A stretch of DNA of 64,000 bases from Branchiostoma floridae (taxonomy: Eukaryota; Chordata; Leptocardii; Amphioxiformes; Branchiostomatidae): NCBI RefSeq assembly GCF_000003815.2, contig NC_049994.1, forward strand, positions 4,630,534-4,694,533, in the 5' to 3' direction. A program made the position numbers and the translations under genes. The notes under the pieces are model-generated. The model saw nothing but the letters and a program-made list of their open reading frames with translations. It was not told the origin of the DNA and did not search any database. Each line of letters begins with the position of its first letter. Positions within the stretch are counted from its first letter, which is position 1. Positions 27,701-38,076 of the stretch are shown here, piece after piece.

Positions 27701-30700
27701 CAAATTTACAGCACGATATCGAGTCCATAGGTTCACAACAATATTATCTGCTCATGGCATGCCGATTTACCGGCGGATGTTGCCAAATAAAAGCACAACG
27801 AATCTCTGAAGTTGACTCGATCGAGTCGATGCTGGGAGAAGCCATTGTTAGCCGCTGGGCTGCTGAAGGCTGTTACCGTCCGACTGTCAAATCACGCGCG
27901 CGCGCGGCCAGATCACAGTCTCGCGAGACCTCCCAACGAGATTGGATTGTCGCGTATTTACCGGGCCGCGCGCGGCTTGTCATGGTTGTCATTAGGGCTC
28001 GCGGCTTCCGTAATCTGGCTCTAAATGGTTGGAAATTAACTACTCTACCCCAAAAAGTCAATACTTTGGCAAATATATGCGAATTACATCTCAAAGTATA
28101 CATTTTCCCAACTAAGTGTGGCCTACATCAAGGGAGAATGCCGACGGTATGTCCTCACTCTTCAACTTGCCTAAAATAAACACCAGCGCTTTCGGTCATG
28201 CCGTTTTCACCATGTTGTTGACAACAAATTCATCCACAATTTGGTTTTTATCTCCAGTGCGAACGTGTTGGTGAACTTTATCTACAATTTGTCAAAGTTA
28301 TAGGATTTCTGAACATGCTCATGTCCCAAAAAATCCCGTAAAAACTCAAAAATTGACTTTCCTAGCGGCAAATTTCTTCCTTCCAAAAATGGCGCCTTCC
28401 TTGATCAATTTTCAGTGGAAAACAACCAAATGCGCATGTCTGAGAAGGAAAGGGCTTTTAATTGGAGCCCCAGTTTGGCGGGAGGTTTGAATGGGCCAAT
28501 TGAGACGCCATTTTCCCCTAATGTCGTAAAATCGCCAAACGCCTCATTTGCGGCTATATTTCTTTAACATAGGCTGTGTCCCTGTGAAGTGTGACTTACA
28601 GAACGTTATGAGTGTATGTATATCATGACATTCAACCAAATCTCTTATGATTCAAGGTATACTAGTACTACATGTATATAACGTTATAATAATGTAAAAT
28701 TTAATTTGAAATCTGTCAGACTATCATGTATGAGATAAACATCCTTGGTATGACATTTGAGATCATTGCTCCCTTCCGTGAAGTTCCGTCTGAAAATGAA
28801 TATATAATATATCAACATACAAATGACTACCTAAAAGCATAAACTCTACTCGTTCCAGTACGTAGTGGTGTGCATGTCAGGTGAGCGGCAAAGCTCTGAT
28901 ACAAACTTACATGTATGGCCTCTTAGTTTAGAGGCATCTAGTTACTAACGACAATACTAGTAGCTTAAAAAAGGTAAAGATTCACATCTCTTGATGGCTG
29001 GGTTTAATTCCAGCAAGCAGCAACTGTTGGGCTGGCTGCTTAAAGGGACATAATGTAGAAATATGGTGCCAAAATTTCAAATATTCTGAACTTGAAAATC
29101 TCCATTCAGATTAACAAATGCAACTCATTTCTAACTTATCTGCGTCATTTTATCACATTTCTAGTGCTAATTAACAATGTCAAAGTAAGCCGCGACCAAA
29201 TTCACTTACTTCCGGGTAGCCTACCGGAAGTAAGCCGACCGTAGATTTCCGAATCGACCGTTGCGGTCGCAGATCTTCGGAGCGTAGCGGGACTTTCAAC
29301 AAACTTCAGTAATGATTCGAGCGAACCACCGAACGCGTTCTAAAGCGCACTTTGGCTCGCCGGCGAGTTGAATAAAATGGCGGACAACTCAGGCGGCGGA
29401 GGGAAGTGCGCATATTTCAAGACATCCTCACGGCTCAACAAAGTCGTATCCATACGTTGTAAATATTGCTGTGCAGTGTAATAAGGTAGACTCAACTCAT
29501 TATGTAGAGAAATAACCGAAAACAGTGACTTTAATTTTACATTATGTCCCTTTAAAGGACTGCAGTTTAGTCATGCTACCAACTACTTACAGAACTGTAT
29601 GCACGCTAGTTTTCATTTTACTGAGTATCATGACTTTTGCTGGTGTTGTACAGAACTATGCACCAGACGTCCTGAGTGAGCTGGTAGATGATGTCATCCT
29701 CGGGCTGTGCTTTGACGTTCACCGCTCCTGTAAGATGGGAACTTTCTTCGTGGATGACGTGGATCCTGCGTAAGGCCCTGGCTTATTTCTATTAGGCCCA
29801 AAATGGATGCCTATAGCCTGGTTACCAAACCCCAGCCCGATCTCAAGTATCTATCGTGCATGGGTCTGGCAGGATGACATTGGAACTCTTCTCAAAACTC
29901 TTCTTTTGCCCGTTATACTTATAGTTTGCAAAAAAACTCCACCAATAGAACAATAGCAGGATCAGCAGGAGGTAGTTACACCCTACCATGATTGGTTAAA
30001 GACCCCCAACTGTATTTTTTGAATCCATAACAGTGACCACTAAGTACCTGATTCGCTACTGTGATAGCCTACTGACCAACTGTGGTGTGTTGTAGCTGGC
30101 TACCTGTGGTGTGAGTGGTCATCAATCCTAGGTTCTCCTCCCTCTGATCAAGGGCCTTCCGAGAACCTTTCTACAGTCATCCTGCCAGACCCCAACACGA
30201 AAGATATTTGAGGTTGGGGTATGGTATCCAGGCTAGGATGCCTACTGCATTTGATATTTACTCAGGCTGCACAGTTGCTGCTACGTACATGTATTCATGT
30301 ACTATGATCAAGTGTTTAATGTTGTGTGCGCCTAAATTTCTAGGTTAGGCCTTATGGGCACTGGCACAACTAATCCTCAAAATGAATGAAGAGCCTGTTT
30401 TAGTAATGATATCAAATATGTTTCTGGCAAATGTTTGCACGTACATGTGGACATTTGTACACCAAATCTGTGTGTGTTTTTGCCACACCATTGACCGATA
30501 AACCATAAAGGCTAGGCACATGTGTTAGGTGGGCAGCACTCCACCATTAGGGGAATTTATGTAAAATCCCTTTCCCAAGGGCACAATGCCAGGGGCATGG
30601 TGCGTATCGAACCTGGGACCTCTAGGTACTGAGCCCAACACTCTACCAGTTTTGTCACACATGATGCCACCTTAGTGATGAAGCATACATTGAAAGACTT

Positions 30701-33700
30701 AGAATAGATTAAGTTTGTATTGCAAAAGCTAGCATAGAGTTTGAAAGTTACATTGTTTGACTTAAATGATATTTTCATGTAGCTATTCTTTAATTCTGTT
30801 TATACAATAATGCTAACTACATATGAAAGTTTGATATAAGTCCATCATACAACTAAAGGTAGAGTTCCTCACGACATTGTAGCTTTTGGCTTTGAAGACT
30901 GATCTTATGCAAAATCAAATTCAATCATTTCAATACTGTCTGATAACAAATTTCTTCTCTTTTTTTTCAGAGAGCTCAAAGAATTTGGTAAGTACATAAA
31001 AATTCTATTTACTATAATTGGCACAAACCAGATAATCGTGTCCCAGGTATCAAGTCAAGTCAATCAACAATACTTAGTTAATGTCATTCCATATCAGTAG
31101 TACTAGTACTAGCCTTTTGTTGTGCAAATAAAGAAGAAAACAACTCCCGGACAATTTAGACAGTTAGAATTTCAGGACATTTGGGACACTTCTGTGACAA
31201 GAGAAAAAAATTATTAATTTCAAGGCCAGAATATATAAAATGATGTGACATTTGAAACCCTTCTATATTTTTACCACCCACAGAAATAGTGGACCAGGTT
31301 GGACTGGACATCTTTGGACAGCCGGTCTCGTCCAAGAAACAGTACGAGTGTGAGTGTCCGAACTGTGGCCGGACCATCTCGGCCAATCGGTTTGCTCCCC
31401 ACCTGGAGAAGTGTATGGGGATGGGCAGAAACTCCAGCAGGATAGCCAGTAAAAGGTGGGCAGAAATTTTTCTGCATCTGTGATGTAAAGTTTAATTATG
31501 TTTATCTTCACGGAAGGGAAACATTTTTTGTGTGTGTGTGCTCTGTTTCTTCATCTTTTGCCTCCTCTTCTTCCATTCCAAGAAATAATGGCACATGGAG
31601 TCAGACTAAACCCTGGAATTGGGAGGGTAAATATGACATATAAAGCTTACATGTAAATGAAATCTAAGTGGTCAGGAAGGTTGAACTAATGATTGAGCAC
31701 CCAGAGCAATTGGTACACCAAACTCTTCTCTTTCATCCCTTTGACTTGGGACTTTATCAGTATACTTTCCTATATTTTTCTTGCAATCCTTAATACCAGG
31801 TATTAATTTTTTAATGCTCATTTTGCAGCTTCTTTACTATTTACAGTATGGCCTTTGCTATAATAGATACAGTCGCGATCTATTTTTTTGGGGGGAGGGG
31901 GCAGACGGTGATGGAGTCAGTATGGCCTTAGATGTGTTACTGTTAGGTTGTGCTCTGTTATGTACAGGGCTTTAGCCAGCTCGAATTTTTTTTCCGTCAG
32001 CCAATTACAATCGTCGCGAAAACCGCGAAAATTATTTAGAAGGACTGAACTGCGACCTTGAAAAACGGGTTTTAATGAGATTATCGTATGCGAAAGGGCG
32101 CCGACACACATTGTCAACAATCATAACAATAGCAAAACAAACAGTGTGTGGCTTTTACGGCCGTGGATTGCGTCCCCAAGCCGCCTGTAGCTTCCACCAA
32201 GGATTTTTGTCCATCAAGGTTGACGGATTGGTTTTAAAATTTTTCCGTCAGACGCAGCAAATTTCTGTCAATTGACAGAAAAACGGACGCTGGCTAAACC
32301 CCTGGTTCTGTACAAGATGTACTTAGCTTTTACTTCTATGTCAAGTTATACTTAAGTAATATGTCTTTGCTGTTAACAAATTGTAAATGCAGCATGCTCT
32401 ATAATAAGAAATAATCCCTTGTTACCATATACAAAATTATGTCATTATGTTATGATTCCCCCTCCCCCAACCCAGGCTCCAAAACACAGGCAAGTGTGAA
32501 TCGGAAGGTGACGATGATGATGACAATGACTGGACATACGGGGAAAAGAAGAAGAAAAAGAAAAGTGACAAAGTAGGAGGAGTATTGTTACACATGTATA
32601 TCATCAAAGAAAGCTTGAAGGCTAGAAGAAAGTTGTTTTTGCTGCTTTGTTTGAAAGTATATTCATTTATTGATAAGTCTTATCAACAAGCAAATATCCT
32701 GGTCTGACAAGCCAACTAAACTGTCAATAGTAATTAAAAAGGCAGTGTGAATGTTCAATATACTCATGTGAATGTGTTTTTTAGAAAGCGAACTCCCCTC
32801 GCCAATCCAAGCCGTCCAAATCCAGTAAAAATGGAGACATTCCAAGTGTAGGCAGTGTGGGGTCAGAAAAGGTAAGGGTCATACTGGTCAATGTTGCAAG
32901 GAAAAAAATGATTCCGTTCCAATTTGTGCTTACACCTCCATATACTGCTCTGTGTGGTAGCAGAAGGTTTTTACTGTTCATGGTTACAACATTTCTGTAG
33001 TATTGCACATGGTAGAAATACATTGGAAATGCACATTCACAATTTTGGATGAATTGAAGGGGAAGAGGTCACTGCAAAAACCTTGAAAATAGAATCAACA
33101 CAAACATTTCAAGAATTACAATATTGTACGACATTATTGTCTATATAGAAAATGTGTGAAATATTAAATGGGACAGTCCATCACTTAAGCAATAAAGCAA
33201 CAGTGAGGTTTTTGTTCATATTTCAACATTTTGTATTTTTGCAGTTGTTCAACACAGTTTATGGGCTGTGCCTATTCCAATTATACTATTTATAAGGATT
33301 TGATCAAGAGATAGATGCATGCCTGATTACTACATGTATTACATATTCTAAGTGTTCCTATCTGTTTTTGATTCCAGTCGTCAGGAGGATATGTCAACTA
33401 TGAGGCAATGAGTATTGGTAAGTAAACTGTCTTAGTTATTATCAACACAGTTTATGTATTCTCATATATTCTCATGTGAAGTCAATATACAGTCAAACCT
33501 GCCTGTGCGACCACCTCTTCTCAGTGACCACCTGGCCATTGCGACCACTTTTTCTCGGTCCCGATTTATTTTCCCATTGACGTAAGCATTAAACGACCTT
33601 TTCTCAACGACCACCTGGCCAACGTGACCGCGACCGGCCCAAATTGGGACCCATAACGACCGCATCATTTTCAAAATTGAGGTTTTCATCGATTTTTGAT

Positions 33701-36700
33701 GATAACTAGCACGATTTTGTCAGTTTTCGTCGGATTTTGGGGTTAAATTTACAGTTTACAGTGTGTCTGTTGTATTTGAGATTAAAGACCTCGCTTCTTT
33801 GCGTGCGTGCAGTGTGCTTGCTTTATGCTATTAAGCACAATGGAAACCATTTATACTTTCCATCGGGCATGTTTTGAGTCGATACTCTTCTCAGCGACCA
33901 CCTGTCCAAATCGACCGCTTTTTTCCGGTCCCCCGGGTGGTCGTTTTGGGCAGGTTTGACTGTACATGTAACATTCACAGTGCAGATGTCCAATGAAGTG
34001 CAGTGATCATTTCTCTCAGGAGAACCAAATTAAACCCAATGAACGGTGTGAAATTTTCATGTGCAGTTTGATTCAATATGGGGAACATGTCAAAGGTGAA
34101 GGCCCCCAAGACATAAATAAAGCCCATCTGAACATACATTTATATATAAGAAATGACAGAGCTACAGAGTCAAGAAGAAAGAAAAAGAACACACAAACAA
34201 AAACAATATGTATTCCCCAGTATAATTAAGCATGGTCTAGACAAGAATTGTTTACATGTTAGGGGTCTTCACCTTTGACATTGTGCATGTGCAGTTCACA
34301 CCATGAACATGCTTATTATTAGCATTAAGGTTCATCTGTGTCAACTTGGTATGATCCATATTGAAGTTTTAACTGTCATACAACACAAGAATTTTCTCAC
34401 CACAAATTTATGGTTGCACATCCATCGACCTTCATCATTGGTGGTGATTCAATTACTCTAACCACTTGACCAAGGACACCTGACTCGAGTAAAAGAATCG
34501 TAGATGCCTGACAAGTGGTATCGGCCCGTCTCTGTTAAGTGTCAGCTGATGTGCTCTTATGTAGATGGCCTTAGAGAAATTAATAATTGAATCAACACTC
34601 TTGACGAAGGTCAACGGATGTGCGACCGAAAATTTTAAGGTGAGAAAATTCTTGTGTTGAATGACAATTAAAAACTTCAATTTGTATGAACATGCTTATT
34701 GTTTCGGATGACAACATTTGCACTCGGCAAGGGTGTCTTTTTTTGCCGCTCCTTCACATTTCCTGTTTTTTTAACAGAGGAGAGGAGGACAGTGCTGAAA
34801 CAGATCTGTGGCGTGATTTCGGAGCACACCAAGAGGATGTGTACGCGGTCACACCGATGTCCGCAGCACTCGGACGAACAGAGACGACAGGTCAGACTGT
34901 ACCTGCTCGGCAGTGCTGCTAGGTGAGGAACAACAGCTCTTTCCTCCCCTACTACTTAAACCTAATGTTGGCTGCAAAGCAACAGCACCTCCTGCTGAAT
35001 CTGGAGCAAACTGCAGGCTGGTACTCATGGCAGGTAGATCAGTTCACCAGGAATGTGCCACAGATGTCTACATTCAATCTCTGTGTCCACTCTTCCCTCC
35101 CCTACTCCCTCTTTTCTTCACTCTCTCTTCATAATGATGATGTTTTAAGTTTCTCATACCCTTATTTTGATGTTTTAAGTTTCTTATTTACCATTAAAAA
35201 TTTTGGCAGATGTATGATAGCACACCAAAAGCAAAATCTCTGTACACAGAGAAAATGATTCTCCTGTTGCAGTGCAGATACAGTATTAGAATATTACAGT
35301 ACCAGTAAGGCTACAGCAAATTTTATGGATGACATAAACATTGTAACAAGAATTGAAGTGATTAAACATGGTATCACAGCCTTATTCATTCCTGTTTTCA
35401 AGAAGTGCACTAGTGTAGTAAAAGTGACACTAGTGTGGTAGACTGGTATCACCTACCAAGTTGGTAACTATGCTCATGACTTCTATAGTGGTGCCACCAG
35501 GCTTTTAGCTAGGATTTTTTCATAGGGTGTCCAAATGTCTTGCCATTAGGCGAGCGCTGCAGACGCGAGTATTGTAGGGGGTCTGGGGACATCCTCACTC
35601 AGAAAATTCTGAAATTTATAACTCTCTGAAACATCATTTCCCACATTTTGAGGTGCAAATTTGTGGGAATGAAGCAAATTTACTGTCAGACAGGCCACAT
35701 GTGACCTGCAGCATCCCTGGTCAATCAGAATTTCATGCTTGTCAGAGGATCTGCTCCCCAGTGTAAGGGTGTACAATTTGTGTTATTTTTTTAACAGGGT
35801 GTACATTTTACCCGTACACCTGCCTGGCTAAAAGCCTGGGTGCCACTTTTACAACTATCCAGCTAGTTTCTCTTCTACAACTACAGTCTTGGCTAGCTTG
35901 CTAGTGTCACTTCAACAAGGCTAATAGAATCATTAGGCTACAACACATTTTCCCACTTCAGTACTGTCTCGTCATGTTGACCATCTTCGAAGAAGGAAAA
36001 AAATTACTATTTAAATTTTTCTGAAATAAGGCGAAAATTAGTGTCTGATGTCTGACACAAAATATACTTTCTGTGGCCTAAATAAACTTACACAATGCCC
36101 CTTTCAGCTCCTTGTTAGATGATGATGTCCATGTAGACATTGATGGTTACGAGGACTCCCCAGTGGTGTCGGCCACCGGACACCACCACCCCACTAACCT
36201 GCCCAAGAGAGACCACCTGGGGAGGTTCATGTCAGCACAGCAGGTGGCTGCCATGGCGGCCGGGTTACCTTGGGATACAGCCTCCAACAGCTCCCCTGGC
36301 AGTTCAGGTGAGTACTGCAGCACTGTCAGACACAATGTTGGAATTTTTTTTTTTTACTGAAATTCTATTAGTGGTTCCAGTAAACTGCAAAGGACGTTTC
36401 TAAGCTTGGAACAATAGAACAGCTAATAATACGGTTAACGGTAGTAATATATGTTTTGTTTTGCATAACATGTAAACTACCTTTTGGCATATAACACACC
36501 ACTCAGTAAGTACAAGGTCGCTGGGTAAGACCAAAATGTAATAAGGTTTGATCCACTCACACAGGATGGATCCCAACTATTTTCGATAAAAGTGTGCTGG
36601 GTTCTTTAATGTGCAAGAGCTCAAATTTAAAGTGGGGGCCTTCCTCAAACACAGGACTTTCAGCTTTATGTTCCATCTGCTAAGACATCCCTAACCTAAG

Positions 36701-38076
36701 CTGTAGGTACTTGTATTCACCTGAGTACAGTAAAGAAATAGGTGTTAAGTGCCTTTCCGCAAGGACACTACATCCTAGCTTGCTATGGATTTCAACCCTA
36801 AGGCCACACCAATTTAATTTCTTGGTTCACGGATTTTTCATAAAAAATATGGAGCGAGAGGGCGAAATGAAAATAAAAATGAAAATTGTTAAATTGTTGG
36901 GGTAAAGGTAACGGCCAATCCAAAACATAAAGAAAAAAGTTTTCAGCTTGAAAAAAGTACAAAAACACTATATAAAGGCCAATTTGCTTCACCAGAAAGT
37001 TGGTGAATGGTTTCATTAATGGTGAAAATTTGCTGAGTAGCACTTTTTATTTTTATTTTTTTTTTCCAAAAAATAGGAGCGAGCGAATCCGTGAACCAAG
37101 AAATTAAATTGGTGTGGCCTAACTTCCAGACATCTTGCCACCGTTAGTCCGTTACACATGACCAACATTTTCTCTCCCCCAGTTTCCTCCATGAGGGTTG
37201 TCCAGCAGTGGGAGACAATGGGGATGACAACAACAGGGCCTGCCAGTAACAGTAAGTCTTACAACATTTCTACTACCGTTTATTTTAGAAAAGGTGGACT
37301 TGTACTAGTACAACAACTGTAAATGCCTTCAGTTTGTGAGGATTTGAAATCGCGGTAGGGAAAAAATGGTCCAGGAGTGTTCATGGTGTTTGTTTTTTTC
37401 TTTGCAGTTGTAACAAGGGGTTAGGTGGCTATCATTTTTTGCAGTGGTTTTAAGTTTGCGATGAAGAGTTTACTGCAAAAATCAAGACAATAAACCACTG
37501 CATAGATGTCAACATTTACAGCATGTAAATACTGTAAATGCATTTAAGTTCGTGGGGATTTAATTTCGCGGTAGCAGGAAAAGGGACTTTTCGCGGTGGA
37601 TTTAAGTTCGCTGTAACACCAAAGACTGCAGTCTAATACCATAATAGAAAAATGTTCGCGGTGGTTTTAAGTTCGCAGTGAAGTGGTCACCGCGAAAACC
37701 GCGAACATTAATCCACCACGAACATTTCTGCATTTACAGTCGCTTTCTTGTCCTATTCTAAGGATGTACCAGGATATGGCAACAATCTTTTTATTTGTGA
37801 CAGACAGACAGAAATTTTTGATTAGGAGGCAATTTTGTTAACATTTAAACAAAGATAATAACATTCCATTTTCCTTCATAAAACACAAAGAGAACTCTTA
37901 GATATGAAGTGTTTTTGTAGACAACAAAACTAATGCATTCTGTTGCATTTCCAGGTAGCGCTAGTGCTAGTGCACCCCCTCCTACTAAGAAGAAAAAGAG
38001 TAAGAAGAAAGAAGGACACACCCACAAGAAGTCCAAGTCCAAGAATCCCGTCTTGCAACAGTATGACCTTCATTGA
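24661..38076 (+). CDS. ATXN7L3: ATXN7L3: Ataxin-7-like 3, SAGA deubiquitinase-module subunit
   Basis: Coding exons: 24661-24720, 29654-29769, 30971-30987, 31284-31455, 32476-32572, 32785-32871, 33378-33417, 34778-34922, 36108-36307, 37183-37251, 37955-38076. Phases match throughout: 1,125 nt, 374 residues, slightly longer than I recall for the human protein. Residues 21-65 give the amphipathic helix ([20 protein letters not shown]) that by family knowledge packs in the USP22 module. The SGF11 finger is C89-x2-C92-x11-H104-x3-C108. An Asp-rich stretch and Lys run follow (130-155). The SCA7-type finger is C207-x10-C218-x5-C224-x2-H227, and a Lys-rich tail ends the chain. The ATG at 24661 begins [16 protein letters not shown]. 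Role: histone H2B deubiquitination in the nucleus, with ENY2, USP22 and ATXN7 as known partners. Confidence 0.95.
26400..26840 (-). pseudogene. YqaJ-like (lambda-exonuclease-type) nuclease fragment of the transposon
   Basis: Read on the - strand from about 26838: [29 protein letters not shown], then [11 protein letters not shown], ending ILPELF. This is the C-terminal signature of YqaJ-type alkaline exonucleases (S-H-x-Y-x-x-Q-x-Q, W-x-D-F-V-V, E-R-I-x-x-D). The upstream catalytic part is absent and a stop lies just upstream. It is a remnant, not a host gene. Confidence 0.75.
26941..27216 (-). pseudogene. THAP-like zinc-finger fragment of the transposon
   Basis: The - strand frame after an intron-like TTTTTCAG gives [12 protein letters not shown], later [13 protein letters not shown] and [10 protein letters not shown]. 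The Cys-x4-Cys start, FFKIP and W-x-x-x-x-x-R fit the THAP DNA-binding fold of P-element-like transposases. The last Cys-x2-His pair is not intact. The first dozen residues are duplicated in the left arm (+ strand, 26075-26141). Confidence 0.6.
29044..29551. mobile_element. TTAA-inserting MITE (piggyBac- or Kolobok-like)
   Basis: Ends AGGGACATAATGTA and TACATTATGTCCCT are inverted, with TTAA at 29040-29043 and 29552-29555. The interior contains GC-rich ACTTCCGGGTAGCCTACCGGAAGT and AAAATGGCGGACAA, resembling promoter motifs. It ends about 100 bp upstream of ATXN7L3 exon 2. Confidence 0.85.
29654..29769 (+). CDS. ATXN7L3: ATXN7L3 exon 2: USP22-module helix
   Basis: The acceptor is TTGTACAG. 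The exon encodes [20 protein letters not shown] and then [18 protein letters not shown]. The donor is TGC|GTAAGG, splitting the Ala codon (phase 2). The GxCF-x-VHR core is a hallmark of ATXN7L3/Sgf11. Confidence 0.93.
29814..30235. mobile_element. MITE with TAGCCTGG ends and GGATGCCTA duplication
   Basis: Inverted ends of about 65 bp (TAGCCTGGTTACCAAACCCC and, inverted, TAGCCTGGATACCATACCCC, both running to GGGTCTGGCAGGATGAC). The flanks repeat GGATGCCTA at 29805-29813 and 30236-30244 (8 or 9 bp depending on where the end is placed). It lies 44 bp downstream of the exon 2 donor. Confidence 0.88.
30530..30665 (-). mobile_element. tRNA-derived SINE head, inverted
   Basis: Read on the - strand: ACTGGTAGAGTGTTGGG, then a perfect B box GTTCGATAC, then GTGCCCTTGGGAAAGG, the body shared with the SINEs at 18189 and 21203. 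The rest of the body is truncated. Confidence 0.65.
30971..30987 (+). CDS. ATXN7L3: ATXN7L3 exon 3: 17-nt microexon
   Basis: A 17-nt exon between TTTTTTTCAG and GTAAGT, reading (A)ELKEF(E). It bridges phase 2 to phase 1, so skipping it would break the frame before both zinc fingers. Confidence 0.9.
31284..31455 (+). CDS. ATXN7L3: ATXN7L3 exon 4: SGF11 zinc finger
   Basis: Encodes [12 protein letters not shown], then the finger [20 protein letters not shown] and [13 protein letters not shown]. By family knowledge this region contacts nucleosomal DNA/acidic patch and the USP22 catalytic domain. It leaves in phase 2 at AAAAG|GTGGGC. Confidence 0.95.
31965..32304. mobile_element. hAT-type MITE, family CAGGGCTTTAGCCAGC
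   Basis: Ends CAGGGCTTTAGCCAGC and GCTGGCTAAACCCCTG. The flanks GTTATGTA (31957-31964) and GTTCTGTA (32305-32312) match at 7 of 8 bases. The ends resemble the 3931-4292 family. 340 bp, non-coding. Confidence 0.85.
32476..33417 (+). CDS. ATXN7L3: ATXN7L3 exons 5-7: acidic/basic linker
   Basis: Exons 32476-32572, 32785-32871 and 33378-33417. They encode an Asp run ([12 protein letters not shown]), a poly-Lys stretch, [15 protein letters not shown] and a short [13 protein letters not shown]. The order acidic, DW-YG, Lys-rich, NSPR matches vertebrate ATXN7L3 as I recall it. Confidence 0.88.
33490..33962. mobile_element. Tc1/mariner-type MITE, copy 2
   Basis: Nearly the same sequence as 2917-3396 in the same orientation, with TA at 33488-33489 and 33963-33964. 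It lacks the AAAATCGGC-type segment near the middle. It starts about 70 bp after ATXN7L3 exon 7. Confidence 0.9.
34361..34681. mobile_element. Inverted-repeat MITE in ATXN7L3 intron
   Basis: TTGAAGTTTTAACTGTCATA...CAACACAAGAATTTTCTCACC at the left is mirrored at the right (GGTGAGAAAATTCTTGTGTTG...AAAAACTTCAA), with terminal repeats of about 40 bp. The right end is about 96 bp upstream of the SCA7 exon. The target duplication is unclear. Confidence 0.78.
34778..34922 (+). CDS. ATXN7L3: ATXN7L3 exon 8: SCA7 zinc finger
   Basis: The acceptor is TTTAACAG. The exon encodes [20 protein letters not shown], then [17 protein letters not shown]. This is the SCA7 fold shared with Ataxin-7. All four presumed zinc ligands are present. 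Confidence 0.95.
35498..35838. mobile_element. hAT-type MITE, family CAGGCTTTTAGCTAG, copy 2
   Basis: Ends CAGGCTTTTAGCTAGG and CTGGCTAAAAGCCTG, with a perfect 8-bp duplication GGTGCCAC at 35490-35497 and 35839-35846. It shares the sub-terminal GGGTGTACA words with the longer relative at 15827-16660. Confidence 0.92.
36108..38076 (+). CDS. ATXN7L3: ATXN7L3 exons 9-11: C-terminal linker and basic tail
   Basis: Exons 36108-36307, 37183-37251 and 37955-38076. They encode an Asp-rich start ([17 protein letters not shown]), a His/Met/Ala linker, [10 protein letters not shown], and a Lys/Ser tail with [10 protein letters not shown]. The stop is TGA at 38074-38076. Confidence 0.88.
36802..37119. 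mobile_element. PIF/Harbinger-like MITE
   Basis: Ends GGCCACACCAATTTAATTTC and its inverted partner are near perfect over about 36 bp, flanked by TAA at 36799-36801 and 37120-37122. The TWA duplication and GGCC start fit PIF/Harbinger. It ends 63 bp before exon 10. Confidence 0.88.
37530..37740. mobile_element. MITE with ACTGTAAATGCA ends
   Basis: ACTGTAAATGCATTTAAGTTCG at the left and TTCTGCATTTACAGT at the right form an inverted pair. The interior repeats TCGCGGTGG(A/T)TTTAAGTTCGC. A decayed relative lies at about 37314-37525 (ACTGTAAATGCCTTCAGTTTG ... AACATTTACAG). Confidence 0.75.

Larger units (their letters stand above)
25217..28005. mobile_element. THAP/YqaJ DNA transposon relic with about 835-bp terminal inverted repeats
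   Basis: 25305-26141 is the reverse complement of 27124-27958 with few differences. The arms meet around a 980-bp middle. Outside them the similarity continues with indels to about 25217 and 28005 (GGGGCTTATAG versus the right-hand GAGCCCTAATG, both followed by GCCGCGCGCGG-type sequence). The arms contain ordinary splice-like TTTTTCAG and the start of a THAP-like frame, so gene parts were captured in the inverted repeat. The middle keeps a THAP-like and a YqaJ fragment, both on the - strand. No full transposase is present, so the copy is probably non-autonomous. The superfamily is not certain. YqaJ-bearing eukaryotic transposons are known, and I recall ISL2EU. Confidence 0.8.

Noticed and set aside
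27679-28179. 166-codon frame on the + strand, mirrored on the - strand at 25348-25584
   Set aside because: It lies in the inverted arms of the transposon relic, shows low-complexity GC-rich ends and no domain.
31583-31626. A 44-nt open segment with AAG acceptor and GGTAAAT donor between ATXN7L3 exons 4 and 5, open in phase
   Set aside because: Including it gives phase 1 at exon 5, which needs phase 2. Joining 31455 directly to 32476 keeps the conserved frame.
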